Positions 20,698 through 33,732 of a DNA stretch of 64,000 bases are shown here, piece by piece. The position numbers and the translations under genes were made by a program. Where the stretch lies: NCBI GenBank assembly GCA_963555705.1, contig OY743183.1, forward strand, positions 30,167,932 through 30,231,931, given 5' to 3'. Position 1 is the first letter of the stretch, and the number at the start of each line of letters is the position of its first letter. The stretch is from Ligustrum vulgare. Its lineage: Eukaryota > Streptophyta > Magnoliopsida > Lamiales > Oleaceae. The notes under the pieces are model-generated. The model saw nothing but the letters and a program-made list of their open reading frames with translations. It was not told where the DNA came from and searched no databases.

Positions 20698-22056
20698 TGT
20701 AGCGACCAAGAATTTTTACGCGATTAATAATTATTTTAATAGAAAATCGTATCGCTACTATTTCACCCATTTTTATTAAGTTAACGCCACGACGTATTCG
20801 TATAGCCAAGTCAAGAAATAATCGAAAAATATCTCCATTCTCTTGATTTAAAGTATATTAAGTCTAAGTACTTAATTCAATGTTATCCCAATATTTATTT
20901 ATACAAAAATTACTTTTATTATTTAAATTAAGAAAATATATGCAAGCATGAGAGGTTCCATTATATGTAATCATGAAGAACATAATATTTGTATAAATAT
21001 GGAAAAGTATATGAATGATTTATATACTCCATTATATATAATCATGAAGAGCATATTATTTGTATAAATATGGAAAAGTATATGAATGATTTATATACTC
21101 CATTATATATAATCATGAAGAGCATAATATTTGTATAAATATGGAAAAGTATATGAATGATTTATATACTCCATTATATATAATCATGAAGAGCATAATA
21201 TTTGTATAAATATGGAAAAGTATATGAATGATTGATAAGACTCCATTATATATAATCATGAAGAGCATAATATTTGTATAAATATGGAAAAGTATATGAA
21301 TGATTGATAAGACTCCATTATATATAATCATGAAGAGCATATTATTTGTATAAATATGGAAAAGTATATGAATGGTGCTTTACTTTAAGAAAATGATGTG
21401 TTAAAATTAATAGAATTGAATGATTATGTTTACAATATGCCAACTTTATACATCTATTTAAACCCATCTCTTTTACACACAACTCTACACATATACACTT
21501 ATTTCCAATCTCTTGACAAAATCCACAAGTAAGAGAAATTCAAGGTGGTCAAGAAAGTTTTGGTCCATTTACTACTACACTTCATTTTAATCTTTTAAAA
21601 AGTAAGTATATCTTATGTTTTTATGAAAAGTAAGTATGTTTTTATGAAAGGTAAATACACCTTATGTTTTTATGAAAAGTAAGTATGTTTTTATGACAAG
21701 TAAGTATATCTTATGTTTTTATGAAAAGTAAGTATGTTTTTATGAAAGGTAAATACACCTTATGTTTTTATGAAAAGTAAGTATGTTTTTATGACAAGTA
21801 AGTATATCTTATGTTTTTATGAAAAGTAAGTATGTTTTTATGAAAAGTAAATATACCTTATGTTTTTACGAAAATGTTTGGATCATTGCTATGAAATCAA
21901 TCTCACAATATTGCTTTAGGTCCCATATGATATGTTTATGATTATGCTAAGGGGACCGGAGTTTAGTAGCGCTACACATAAGAATTCTTGCCATTTAAGT
22001 TCGGTAAAATTCTTGTGTCTCCCTATGTTTATGAGTATTTCGATCATATCCTATGT
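20698..22056 (+). mobile_element. Family B LTR, 3' end missing
   Basis: 3' LTR of the complete element. It lacks ~35 bp of the usual 5' part near 20825. T1 spans 20965-21372, the leader has TATTTAAA, and T2 spans 21600-21870. It stops at CTATGTTA, where an inverted T2 piece begins. Confidence 0.85.
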
Positions 22057-22112
22057 TAAACATACTTACTTTTCATAAAAACATAAGATATACTTACTTG
22101 TCATAAAAACAT
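22057..22112 (-). repeat. Inverted T2 fragment
   Basis: About one unit of the 49-bp T2 repeat in reverse orientation between an LTR and an internal fragment. The right-hand join shares AAATTAAG. Confidence 0.8.
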
Positions 22113-23477
22113 AAATTAAGTTGGGTTGTAACTTTTGCCCAAAATATATGGAATAATATATTAAACAAACAAAATTGATAATGAATTCATACAATAATTT
22201 ATCCCTTTATCACTACCTTTGTGTAAAAACAAGGGAAAAACTGTGGATGGTTATTAGTACTTTCTCTTCAAGTTTAAATTTTCGGTTCAATAATTTATCC
22301 CTTTATCACTACCTTTGCTTAAAAGCAAGGAAAAACTGTGGATGATTATTGGTACCACTCTTCAAGTTTCAATTCTGAAAAAAAAAAAAAAAAAATTCAG
22401 AAAGAAAAGAAAGAAAGAGAACGGGTGTTGAGCATAATGTGAATAATATGACTTAAGAATGATTTTCAAAATAATTGTTGTCCTCGAGTTTAGAAATGAT
22501 AAACCTTAAATGGACTTTGCATAATTGATTTTAGACATGGCATTAAGTATGAGAAGTCAACAGAAATGATTAGAAATATGTTCAGATTATCTATCATTTA
22601 GATTTAATGAGAAATAGCGAGCCAATTTTATGAATTTTTATGAGATGTTAAGATTATAAGTGATATGATTTTAATGAGACTTTTATGAGAAGCATTATGA
22701 AGTTAGAGATTTAAAGATTTGGTTATTGGGAATTAAGTAATGGATATTATGTTGAGTAAGTGAATTATGCCTCTATATTGAAGAGAAATTTATTATGAAC
22801 TTTGGCCTTGTGATTAAATTTTGGGAATATGATTTATGACTTATAAATATAAGTATGAGTAATCTTTTGAGCCAATTAAGGTATTGAAGGAAGTGATATT
22901 GTGATATTGACGACTATGATTTGAAATTTCTATGTTGAGGAATTATGAATTGATTTTCTGGAATATTTTTTTATGATATTGAAGTTTGATGAAATTGTGG
23001 TCAATTTTTAGATCGTTGTGATCAAATGTGGAATTATTTATTATTGTGAGTTATGAAGTATGCTTACGGTTTGAATAAGTCCAAATTTCAAAGGAAACTC
23101 TGCTTAGAATTTTATCGTTTGGAATTAAGAGCATAGTATGGTATGCAATCACTAAGAGAATTGAGGTTAGAAATGCAAATTCATTTACATCACAAACGAG
23201 ATTTAGTAGATGATAACAGAGATATTTATTATTTTCTCGTAAGGAGAACACACAAGAGTCACATTGGAAAGAAATACATGAAACACGCAAAATCAAAAGA
23301 AAGCAACATGGGAAATTCCTCAAATTGAGAGATGTGTTTCCGGAGTAGCCGTATCCTACCACCTCTGACCTTTTGAGGAAATAAAGAAACCTTCAAAGAG
23401 GTGTGTTTCGAGAGTAAGAATACTCCGTAATCTACCACCTGGAACCTTTGAGGTACACACAAGATTTAAACATTAAG
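22113..23477 (+). mobile_element. Family B internal region fragment
   Basis: Corresponds to 16820-18190: the ~90-bp duplication (22195-22375), A tract, AT-rich sequence, and the LOG 3' hairpin region (reverse, 23150-23470). It ends just before the LOG stop and joins an LTR leader at TTAAGAGAAATTC. No intact gene. Confidence 0.75.
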
Positions 23478-24432
23478 AGAAATTCAAGGTGGTCAAGAAA
23501 GTTTTGGTCCATTTACTACTACACTTCATTTTAATCTTTTAAAAGGTAAGTATATCTTATGTTTTTATGAAAATTAAGTATGTTGTTATGAAATGTAAGT
23601 ATATCTTATGTTTTTATGAAAATTAAGTATGTTGTTATGAAATGTAAGTATATCTTATGTTTTTATGAAAAGTAAGTATGTTTTTATGAAAGGTAAATAT
23701 ACCTTATGTTTTTATGAAAAGTAAGTATGTTTTTATGAAAGGTATTACCTTATGTTTTTATGAAAAGTAAGTATGTTTTTATGACAAGTAAGTATATCTT
23801 ATGTTTTTATGAAAAGTAAGTATGTTTTTATGAAAGGTAAATACACCTTATATTTTTATGAAAAGTAAGTATGTTTTTTATGACAAGTAAGTATATCTTA
23901 TGTTTTTATGAAAAGTAAGTATATTTTTATGAAAGGTAAATACACCTTATGTTTTTATGAAAAGTAAGTATGTTTTTATGACAAGTATGTATATCTTATG
24001 TTTTTATGAAAATGTTTGGATCATTGCTATGAAATCAATCTCACAAGATTGTTATGGGTTCCATATGATATGTTTATGATTATGCTAAGGGGACCGGAGT
24101 TTAGTAGCGCTACACATAAGAATTCTTGCCATTTAAGTTCGGTAAAATTCTTGTGTCTCCCTATGTTTATGAGTATTTCGATCCTATCCTATGTTATGAT
24201 GAAAATGATCCATATGCTTTCAAAAGAAAATTTATGCTTGGTATACTTACTGGGATTTTATAAATCTCACTCCACGATATTTACCATTTTCAGATAATTG
24301 AAGGTTCGAGGCGGTCAACATGGAAGTGGCAAAAGTGGTTAAGATTGATGAGATAATTATGTTGAACTTTATGTAAGAAAATTATGTTCTATTTTTATTC
24401 ACAGATAAAATTATGGGATTCTAATTATTCTC
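23478..24432 (+). mobile_element. Family B LTR fragment (leader to 3' part)
   Basis: Leader, T2 (23540-24015) and 3' part with the CAG acceptor. It runs into a reverse LTR at TTATTC|TCGACC, so the two 3' parts face each other. Confidence 0.85.
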
Positions 24433-26532
24433 GACCATTCGAGTGCCACAAAAAGTGACTCATATCATATTATCGAGACTTAAATAGTAATGTAAAATTA
24501 TTCAAAAGAATAATTAGAATCCCATAATTTTATTTGTGAATAAAAATAGAACATAATTTTCTTACATAAAGTTCAACATAATTATCTCATCAATCTTAAC
24601 CACTTTTGCCACTTCCATGTTGACCGCCTCGAACCTTCAATTATCTGAAAATGGTAAATATCGTGGAGTGAGATTTATAAAATCCCAGTAAGTATACCAA
24701 GCATAAATTTTCTTTTGAATGCATATGGATCATTTTCATCATAACATAGGATAGGATTGAAATATTCATAAATATAGGGAGACACAAGAATTTTACCGAA
24801 CTTAAATGGCAAGAATTCTTATGTGTAGCGCTACTAAACTCCGGTCCCCTTAGCATAATCATAAACATATCATATGGAACTCATAACAATCTTGTGAGAT
24901 TGATTTCATAGCAATGATCCAAACATTTTCATAAAAACATAAGATATACTTACTTGTCATAAAAACATACTTACTTTTCATAAAAACATAAGATATACTT
25001 ACTTGTCATAAAAACATACTTACTTTTCATAAAAACATAAGATATACTTACTTGTCATAAAAACATACTTACTTTTCATAAAAACATAAGGTGTATTTAC
25101 CTTTCATAAAAACATACTTACTTTTCATAAAAACATAAGATATACTTACTTGTCATAAAAACATACTTACTTTTCATAAAAACATAAGGTGTATTTACCT
25201 TTCATAAAAACATACTTACTTTTCATAAAAACATAAGGTGTATTTACCTTTCATAAAAACATACTTACTTTTCATAAAAACATAAGATATACTTACTTGT
25301 CATAAAAACATACTTACTTTTCATAAAAACATAAGGTGTATTTACCTTTCATAAAAACATACTTACTTTTCATAAAAACATAAGATATACTTACTTGTCA
25401 TAAAAACATACTTACTTTTCATAAAAACATAAGGTGTATTTACCTTTCATAAAAACATACTTACTTTTCATAAAAACATAAGATATACTTACTTGTCATA
25501 AAAACATACTTACTTTTCATAAAAACATAAGGTGTATTTACCTTTCATAAAAACATACTTACTTTTCATAAAAACATAAGATATACTTACCTTTTAAAAG
25601 ATTAAAATGAAGTGTAGTAGTAAATGGACCAAAACTTTCTTGACCACCTTGAATTTCTCTTACTTGTGGATTTTGTCAAGAGATTGGAAATAAGTGTATA
25701 TGTGTAGAGTTGTGTGTAAAAGAGATGGGTTTAAATAGATGTATAAAGTTGGCATATTGTAAACATAATCATTCAATTCTATTAATTTTAACACATCCTT
25801 TTCTTAAAGTAAAGCACCATTCATATACTTTTCCATATTTATACAAATATTATGCTCTTCATGATTACATATAATGGAGTCTTATCAACCATTCATATAC
25901 TTTTCCATATTTATACAAATATTATGCTCTTCATGATTACATATAATGGAGTCTTATCAACCATTCATATACTTTTCCATATTTATACAAATATTATGCT
26001 CTTCATGATTACATATAATGGAATCTTATCAACCATTCATATACTTTTCCATATTTATACAAATATTATGCTCTTCATGATTACATATAATGGAGTCTAT
26101 AATTCATTCATATACTTTTCCATATTTATACAAATATTATGCTCTTCATGATTACATATAATGGAGTATATAATTCATTCATATACTTTTTCATATTTAT
26201 ACAAATATTATGCTCTTCATGATTACATATAATGGAGTATATAATTCATTCATATACTTTTCCATATTTATTAAATTAAGATTCTCATAATTATTATATA
26301 TAATGGAACCTCTCATGCTTGCATATATTTTCTTAATTTCAATAATAAAAATAATTTTTGTATAAATAAATATTGGGATAACATTGAATTAAGTACTTGG
26401 ACTTAATATACTTTAAATCAAGAGAATGGAGATATTTTTAGAAATTCGGAATTTAATTTAAAATCGAACGATCTCGATTATTTCTTGACTTGGCTATACG
26501 AATACGTCGTGGCGTTAACTTAATAAAAATGG
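24433..26532 (-). mobile_element. Family B LTR, nearly complete
   Basis: Lacks ~17 bp at its 3' terminus and the first ~110 bp at its 5' end. It holds the 3' part (24433-24915), T2 (24915-25590), leader, T1 (25818-26270) and 5' part. An isolated LTR terminus GGTCGTCACA follows directly at 26533-26542. Confidence 0.85.
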
Positions 26533-26693
26533 GGTCGTCACAATATTGGATTTATTTTAGTGTAAAAACACACATGAAAATTAATAATTAAGAGTTCTAT
26601 GTAACTATGTAAATGTGTTAGATTGAAAGTTATAATGTGTGATTTGGTTATAGAGTATGTGTTGTAGAATTCGGGTCGTCACAGTTGGTATCC
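26533..26693 (+). other. Two LTR termini around a 124-bp spacer
   Basis: GGTCGTCACA at 26533-26542, then AT-rich sequence not found elsewhere in the window, then another terminus with partial primer site (TCGGGTCGTCACAGTTGGTATC) ending near 26693, where T1 begins. The spacer may be the end of a divergent LTR. Confidence 0.6.
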
Positions 26694-27544
26694 ATTCATA
26701 TATAATCATGAAGAGCATAATATTTGTATAAATATGGAAAAGTATATGAATGATTTATATACTCCATTATATATAATCATGAAGAGCATAATAATTGTAT
26801 AAATATGGAAAAGTATATGAATGATTGATAGACTCCATTATATATAATCATGAAGAGCATATTATTTGTATAAATATGGAAAAGTATATGAATGGTGCTT
26901 TACTTTAAGAAAATGATGTGTTAAAATTAATAGAATTGAATGATTATGTTTACAATATGCCAACTTTATACATCTATTTAAACCCATCTCTTTTACACAC
27001 AACTCTACACATATACACTTATTTCCAATCTCTTGACAAAATCCACAAGTAAGAGAAATTCAAGGTGGTCAAGAAAGTTTTGGTCCATTTACTACTACAC
27101 TTCATTTTAATCTTTTAAAAGGTAAGTATATCTTATGTTTTTATGAAAAGAAAGTATGTTTTCTATGTTTTGGATTATACTGTGAAGTCAATTTCAAGAA
27201 ATTGTTATGGGTTCCACATGATATGATATGATATGTTTATGACTATGCTAAGGGACCGGAGTTTAGTAGCGCTACACATAAGAATTATTACCACTTATGT
27301 TCGGTAAAATCCTTGTGTCTCCTTATGTTAATTATGATCCTTATGTTATTCATGAAAATTGTTTTTTTTTATATGCTTACTGAGGTTTTTATAAATCTCA
27401 TTCCACGATATTTCTTCCTTTCAGAAAATTGATGATTCGAGGTGGTCAACATGGAAGTGGCGTAGCGGATTGATGAGTCACATTTTTCATAATTAAATAA
27501 TGGTCTATTTCTTAGAAAATATTCATTAACCATTTTGGATCTTT
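26694..27544 (+). mobile_element. Family B LTR fragment with divergent 3' part
   Basis: Three T1 units, leader and about one T2 unit, then a 3' part (27160-27544) clearly diverged from the common one: GGTTCCACATGATATG, an 8-T run, and TTCCTTTCAG as acceptor. The divergent part resembles the reverse fragment at 30930-31290 and marks a subfamily. Confidence 0.75.
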
Positions 27545-28118
27545 ACATGAGATTGATTTCATAGCAATGATCCAAACATTTTCGTAAAAACATAAGGTAT
27601 ATTTACTTTTCATAAAAACATACTTATTTTTTTAAAAAACATAAGGTGTATTTACCTTTCATAAAAACATACTTACTTTTCATAAAAACATAAGGTAATA
27701 CCTTTCATAAAAACATACTTACTTTTCATAAAAACATAAGGTATATTTATCTTTCATAAAAACATACTTACTTTTCATAAAAACATAAGATATACTTACT
27801 TGTCATAAAAACATACTTACTTTTCATAAAAACATAAGGTGTATTTACCTTTCATAAAAACATACTTACTTTTCATAAAAACATAAGATATACTTACTTG
27901 TCATAAAAACATACTTACTTTTCATAAAAACATAAGGTGTATTTACCTTTCATAAAAACATACTTACTTTTCATAAAAACATAAGATATACTTACTTGTC
28001 ATAAAAACATACTTACTTTTCATAAAAACATAAGGTGTATTTACCTTTCATAAAAACATACTTACTTTTCATAAAAACATAAGATATACTTACTTGTCAT
28101 AAAAACATACTTAATTTT
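27545..28118 (-). mobile_element. Family B LTR fragment, mainly T2
   Basis: Begins in the 3' part (GATTTCATAGCAATG, reverse) and consists of T2 units to 28118, where CATA is shared with the following forward LTR. Confidence 0.8.
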
Positions 28119-30706
28119 CATAGAAAATCGTGTCGCTACTATTTCACCCATTTTTATTAAGTTAACGCCGCGACGTATTCGTATAGCCAAGTCAAGAAAT
28201 AATCGAGATCGTTCGATTTTAAATTAAATTCCGAATTTCTAAAAATATCTCCATTCTCTTGATTTAAAGTATATTAAGTCCAAGTACTTAATTCAATGTT
28301 ATCCCAATATTTATTTATAAAAAAATTATTTTTATTATTGAAATTAAGAAAATATATGCAAGCATGAGAGGTTCCATTATATGTAATCATGAAGAGCATA
28401 ATATTTGTATAAATATGGAAAAGTATATGAATGAATTATATACTCCATTATATATAATCATGAAGAGCATAATATTTGTATAAATATGGAAAAGTATATG
28501 AATGAATTATATACTCCATTATATATAATCATGAAGAGCATAATATTTGTATAAATATGGAAAAGTATATGAATGATTGATAAGACTCCATTATATGTAA
28601 TCATGAAGAGCATAATATTTGTATAAATATGGAAAAGTATATGAATGAATTATATACTCCATTATATATAATCATGAAGAGCATAATATTTGTATAAATA
28701 TGGAAAAGTATATGAATGATTTATATACTCCATTATATATAATCATGAAGAGCATAATAATTGTATAAATATGGAAAAGTATATGAATGATTGATAGACT
28801 CCATTATATATAATCATGAAGAGCATATTATTTGTATAAATATGGAAAAGTATATGAATGGTGCTTTACTTTAAGAAAATGATGTGTTAAAATTAATAGA
28901 ATTGAATGATTATGTTTACAATATGCCAACTTTATACATCTATTTAAACCCATCTCTTTTACACACAACTCTACACATATACACTTATTTCCAACCTCTT
29001 GACAAAATCCACAAGTAAGAGAAATTCAAGGTTGTCAAGAAAGTTTTGGTCCATTTACTACTACACTTCATTTTAATCTTTTAAAAGGTAAGTATATCTT
29101 ATGTTTTTATGAAAAGTAAGTATGTTTTTATGAAAGGTAAATACACCTTATGTTTTTATGACAAGTAAGTATATCTTATGTTTTTATGAAAAGTAAGTAT
29201 GTTTTTATGAAAGGTAAATACACCTTATGTTTTTATGAAAAGTAAGTATGTTTTTATGACAAGTAAGTATATCTTATGTTTTTATGAAAAGTAAGTATGT
29301 TTTTATGAAAGGTAAATACACCTTATATTTTTATGAAAAGTAAGTATGTTTTTATGACAAGTAAGTATATCTTATGTTTTTATGAAAAGTAAGTATGTTT
29401 TTATGAAAGGTAAATACACCTTATATTTTTATGAAAAGTAAGTATGTTTTTTATGACAAGTAAGTATATCTTATGTTTTTATGAAAAGTAAGTATGTTTT
29501 TATGAAAGGTAAATACACCTTATGTTTTTATGAAAAGTAAGTATGTTTTTATGAAAAGTAAGTATGTTTTTATGACAAGTAAGTATATCTTATGTTTTTA
29601 TGAAAATTAAGTATGTTGTTATGAAAGGTAAATACACCTTATGTTTTTATGAAAAGTAAGTATGTTTTTATGACAAGTAAGTATATCTTATGTTTTTATG
29701 AAAAGTAAGTATGTTTTTATGAAAGGTAAATACACCTTATGTTTTTATGAAAAGTAAGTATGTTTTTATGACAAGTAAGTATATCTTATGTTTTTATGAA
29801 AAGTAAGTATGTTTTTATGAAAGGTAAATACACCTTATGTTTTTATGAAAAGTAAGTATGTTTTTATGACAAGTAAGTATATCTTATGTTTTTATGAAAA
29901 GTAAGTATGTTTTTATGAAAGGTAAATACACCTTATGTTTTTATGAAAAGTAAGTATGTTTTTATGACAAGTAAGTATATCTTATGTTTTTATGAAAAGT
30001 AAGTATGTTTTTATGAAAGGTAAATACACCTTATGTTTTTATGAAAAGTAAGTATGTTTTTATGACAAGTAAGTATATCTTATGTTTTTATGAAAAGTAA
30101 GTATGTTTTTATGAAAGGTAAATACACCTTATGTTTTTATGAAAAGTAAGTATGTTTTTATGACAAGTAAGTATATCTTATGTTTTTATGAAAATGTTTG
30201 GATTATTGCTATGAAATCAATCTCACAAGATTGTTATGGGTTCCATATGATATGTTTATGATTATGCTAAGGGGACCGGAGTTTAGTAGCGCTACACATA
30301 AGAATTCTTGCCATTTAAGTTCGGTAAAATTCTTGTGTCTCCCTATGTTTATGAGTATTTCGATCCTATCCTATGTTATGATGAAAATGATCCATATGCT
30401 TTCAAAAGAAAATTTATGCTTGGTATACTTACTGGGATTTTTATAAATCTCACTCCACGATATTTACCATTTTCAGATAATTGAAGGTTCGAGGCGGTCA
30501 ACGTGGAAGTGGCAAAAGTGGTTAAGATTGATGAGATAATTATGTTGAACTTTATGTAAGAAAATTATGTTCTATTTTTATTCACAAATAAAATTATGGG
30601 ATTCTAATTATTCTTTTGAATAATTTTACATTACTATTTAAGTCTAGATAATATGATATGAGTCACTTTTAGTGGCACTCGAATGGTCGAGAATTCGGGT
30701 CGCCAC
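28119..30706 (+). mobile_element. Family B LTR, first ~50 bp missing
   Basis: 5' part, T1 (28375-28860), leader, T2 (29085-30195, over 1.1 kb of alternating units) and 3' part. The terminus reads GGTCGCCAC and abuts the complementary terminus of the next reverse LTR at 30707. Confidence 0.88.
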
Positions 30707-31296
30707 TGTGACGACCCGAATTCTCGACCATTCGAGTGCCACTATTAATGACTCATATCATATTATCGAGACCTAAATAGTAATATAATAAGAATTTATT
30801 TCATAACTGAATTAATAGAGTGCGACTTCCAAAGTCATAATTTAATTGCGGAATTAAAATAGTGAATATTGTTTTTGCATAAAAATAATATCAAAACATA
30901 GAAAATTTAAAGTGTTCAATCCAATAATCTCATCAATCTTGGCCACTTTATTTTGCCACTTCCATGTTGACCACCTCGAATCATCAATTTTCTGAAAGGA
31001 AGAAATATCGTGGAATGAGATTTATAAAAACCTCAGTAAGCATATAAAAAAAAACAATTTTCATGAATAACATAAGGATCATAATTAACATAAGGAGACA
31101 CAAGGATTTTACCGAACATAAGTGGTAATAATTCTTATGTGTAGCGCTACTAAACTCCGGTCCCTTAGCATAGTCATAAACATATCATATCATATCATGT
31201 GGAACCCATAACAATTTCTTGAAATTGACTTCACAGTATAATCCAAAACATAGAAAACATACTTTCTTTTCATAAAAACATAAGATATACTTACCG
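30707..31296 (-). mobile_element. Divergent family B-like LTR, 3' part
   Basis: Starts TGTGACGACC and matches the common LTR for ~70 bp, then diverges (AATAGAGTGCGACTTCC, ATAATTTAATTGCGG). It rejoins the divergent subtype with CTGAAAGGAAGAA (acceptor complement). It ends at the T2/donor border, fused to gag sequence sharing TTTAAA. Confidence 0.75.
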
Positions 31297-31776
31297 TTTA
31301 AAAACATGAACAGGAGCCCTTGATCTAACAGTGGTGTCCCACCAACGTCTAGCTCCTTTACGTAGCATAAAGGTTGCACAGATCACCCTTCTAGGGTTCG
31401 GGCAGTCAATGAGTTCGAAAATCCTCTCCATTCCTACTAGCCAATCCTCCGCTTCCAAGGGATCCGTACTGCCATAGAAGATAGGGGGTTGCTGTTTCCT
31501 GAATTGCTCAACAACAGCGATAGTGGTCCTAGTGTCGGGCACAACTTCCTGTTGTTGCTCTGGTTGAGGAGGTGTCGGAGAAGGTGGTGGCGTTGGGGTT
31601 GGCTGTTGAGTAGGTGCCGGTGGTGGTGCAGTAGTTTGCACAAAAGTTTGCATCATAGAAAGAAATTGCTGAGCAAACTGTGGGTCAACTGCAATAGGTT
31701 GTGGTTGAATAGGTTGTGGGGGCTCTTGGGTTTGGTTATTGCTGTTGTTAGTCCTTCCGCGTCTTGATGGTGCCAT
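31297..31776 (-). pseudogene. gag: Ty3/gypsy gag, N-terminal part
   Basis: 160 gag-like residues from MAPSRRGRTN to RAPVHVFK, then LTR sequence (GGTAAGTATATC), which gives an immediate stop. The leader is rich in Gln and Pro (15-75), followed by QFRKQQPPIFYG (91-102), DPLEAEDWLVGMERIF (105-120) and ATFMLRKGARRWWD (134-147). This is the start of the retrotransposon gag domain of plant chromoviruses, which packages element RNA. The rest of gag, including the zinc knuckle, is missing. It probably represents the autonomous partner family. Confidence 0.85.
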
Positions 31777-31966
31777 AGCCTTAATTAAACAATGGTGACT
31801 ATTTAGAAAGAAGTCAACTTAAAAGCAAGAACTTAAAGAAATAACATGTTTTATTCATAAACATTCATAAGTTAACATACATAATGGACTACCAGGCATA
31901 CCCAGTGTCCAAACATACTAAAACTTAATGGGGTTCATAATTTAAAAGGCAAAAATTTATTGTCAA
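31777..31966. other. Spacer between ORF149 and gag
   Basis: About 190 bp of AT-rich sequence, probably untranslated leader of the gag-bearing element. No feature recognised. Confidence 0.5.
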
Positions 31967-32422
31967 CTAATAGTTCCTATCATCACCCTCATGTTGATTT
32001 CCCTCGGGATTTTGCCTTGGGTCAATTGCGGAATACGACGCTGGGCTGTACTCCTCATTTGGTTCATCTTCAACATATAGTCCCTCGTAATTAACTTCAG
32101 GTATTGGTAGGACATTGCTTGGATTTTGTTCGTAGCCTGGCGCCCTATTGATGTCATAAAGGTCTTCACGATTTACCTTCCACCTTTCCCTCATGCATCG
32201 TAGTAATATATTTGGGGAGGTTTGGTAGTCGAATGTCTCTTCAATTCTTTTGATGAATTTCCTCCAATAAGGAGTGAGAGTTCGATCTAGATGATACACA
32301 ATTTCGTCTCGATGAAATTGGTATCCATTTGCCCTTGCCCCTCGGTAAATCTTTTCCATGGCATCCAAATGTTGTGGCAAACCATGGTTAGGGTTTCTCT
32401 TGTAATTTCTATGCAACCAAGT
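31967..32422 (-). pseudogene. Unknown ORF upstream of gag, 5' truncated
   Basis: About 150 codons open to the stop at 31967, with no ATG at the upstream end: the frame runs into T2 repeat sequence at about 32421, so the start is lost. The protein is hydrophilic and charged (YRGARANGYQFHRDEIVYHL, MRERWKVNREDLYDINR) with an acidic, Asn/Pro-rich tail. No known domain was recognised. It lies 190 bp before gag on the same strand, the place where some plant gypsy elements have an extra ORF. Confidence 0.5.
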
Positions 32423-33410
32423 AAAATTAAGTATGTTGTTATGAAATGTAAGTATATCTTATGTTTTTATGAAAATTAAGTATGTTGTTATGAAATGTAA
32501 ATATATCTTATGTTTTTATGAAAATTAAGTATGTTGTTATGAAATGTAAGTATATCTTATGTTTTTATGAAAATTAAGTATGTTGTTATGAAATGTAAGT
32601 ATATCTTATGTTTTTATGAAAATTAAGTATGTTGTTATGAAATGTAAGTATATCTTATGTTTTTATGAAAATTAAGTATGTTGTTATGAAATGTAAGTAT
32701 ATCTTATGTTTTTATGAAAATTAAGTATGTTGTTATGAAATGTAAGTATATCTTATGTTTTTATGAAAATTAAGTATGTTGTTATGAAATGTAAGTATAT
32801 CTTATGTTTTTATGAAAATTAAGTATGTTGTTATGAAATGTAAGTATATCTTATGTTTTTATGAAAATTAAGTATGTTGTTATGAAATGTAAGTATATCT
32901 TATGTTTTTATGAAAATTAAGTATGTTGTTATGAAATGTAAGTATATCTTATGTTTTTATGAAAATTAAGTATGTTGTTATGAAATGTAAGTATATCTTA
33001 TGTTTTTATGAAAATTAAGTATGTTGTTATGAAATGTAAGTATATCTTATGTTTTTATGAAAATTAAGTATGTTGTTATGAAATGTAAGTATATCTTATG
33101 TTTTTATGAAAAGTAAGTATGTTTTTATGAAAGGTAAATACACCTTATGTTTTTATGAAAAGTAAGTATGTTTTTATGACAAGTAAGTATATCTTATGTT
33201 TTTATGAAAAGTAAGTATGTTTTTATGAAAGGTAAATACACCTTATGTTTTTATGAAAAGTAAGTATGTTTTTATGACAAGTAAGTATATCTTATGTTTT
33301 TATGAAAAGTAAGTATGTTTTTATGAAAGGTAAATACACCTTATGTTTTTATGAAAAGTAAGTATGTTTTTATTACAAGTAAGTATATCTTATGTTTTTA
33401 TGAAAATGTT
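32421..33410 (+). repeat. T2 minisatellite array with homogeneous variant
   Basis: About 20 units of 49 bp. The first ~14 (to 33110) are nearly identical and of the variant type (AATTAAGTATGTTGTTATG, AATGTAAGTATATC). The rest are the usual alternating types. The array has no LTR leader of its own on the left. About 40 bp of LTR 3' part follow (33411-33449). Confidence 0.9.
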
Positions 33411-33449
33411 TGGATCATTGCTATGAAATCAATCTCACAAGATTGTTAT

Positions 33450-33732
33450 GAACTATGAAATATGTTTGGCTATTTAAAGCCGGAAAAATTTACTGTTTTT
33501 GATTGATTCTGAAAAAGTAAAGATTTACTTTTGACAAAATCGGCCAAGTTTTGACTGTTTTACCAAAGATATCACATTTCGGTGATTTATTTCCAGCTTT
33601 ATCAAACCTCGAGAAAGGAAAATATATTTATTTTCAGCTTTATCAAAACTCGAGAAAGGAAAATATATTTTATTTCCAAAACGCGTGAAAGAAAACAACA
33701 AAATATTTTAAATGTGTATCAAGAGATTTACC
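33450..33732 (-). promoter_or_regulatory. CRP-LOG intergenic region, LOG missing
   Basis: Reverse copy of the cassette intergenic region with TTTAAATAGCC and two TTTCCTTTCTCGAG units. It joins LTR sequence near 33450, just after the TATA-like box, so the reverse LOG gene is absent. Confidence 0.6.

Noticed and set aside
24016..24297. 93-codon ORF (MDHCYEINLTRLL...) recurring in LTR 3' parts
   Set aside because: It spans the putative intron end and acceptor, has no recognised domain, and open length varies with single base changes between copies; conservation reflects recent LTR duplication.
32421..33410. CRISPR-like regular repeats
   Set aside because: Repeats are contiguous 49-bp units without unique spacers, in a eukaryotic LTR: a minisatellite.
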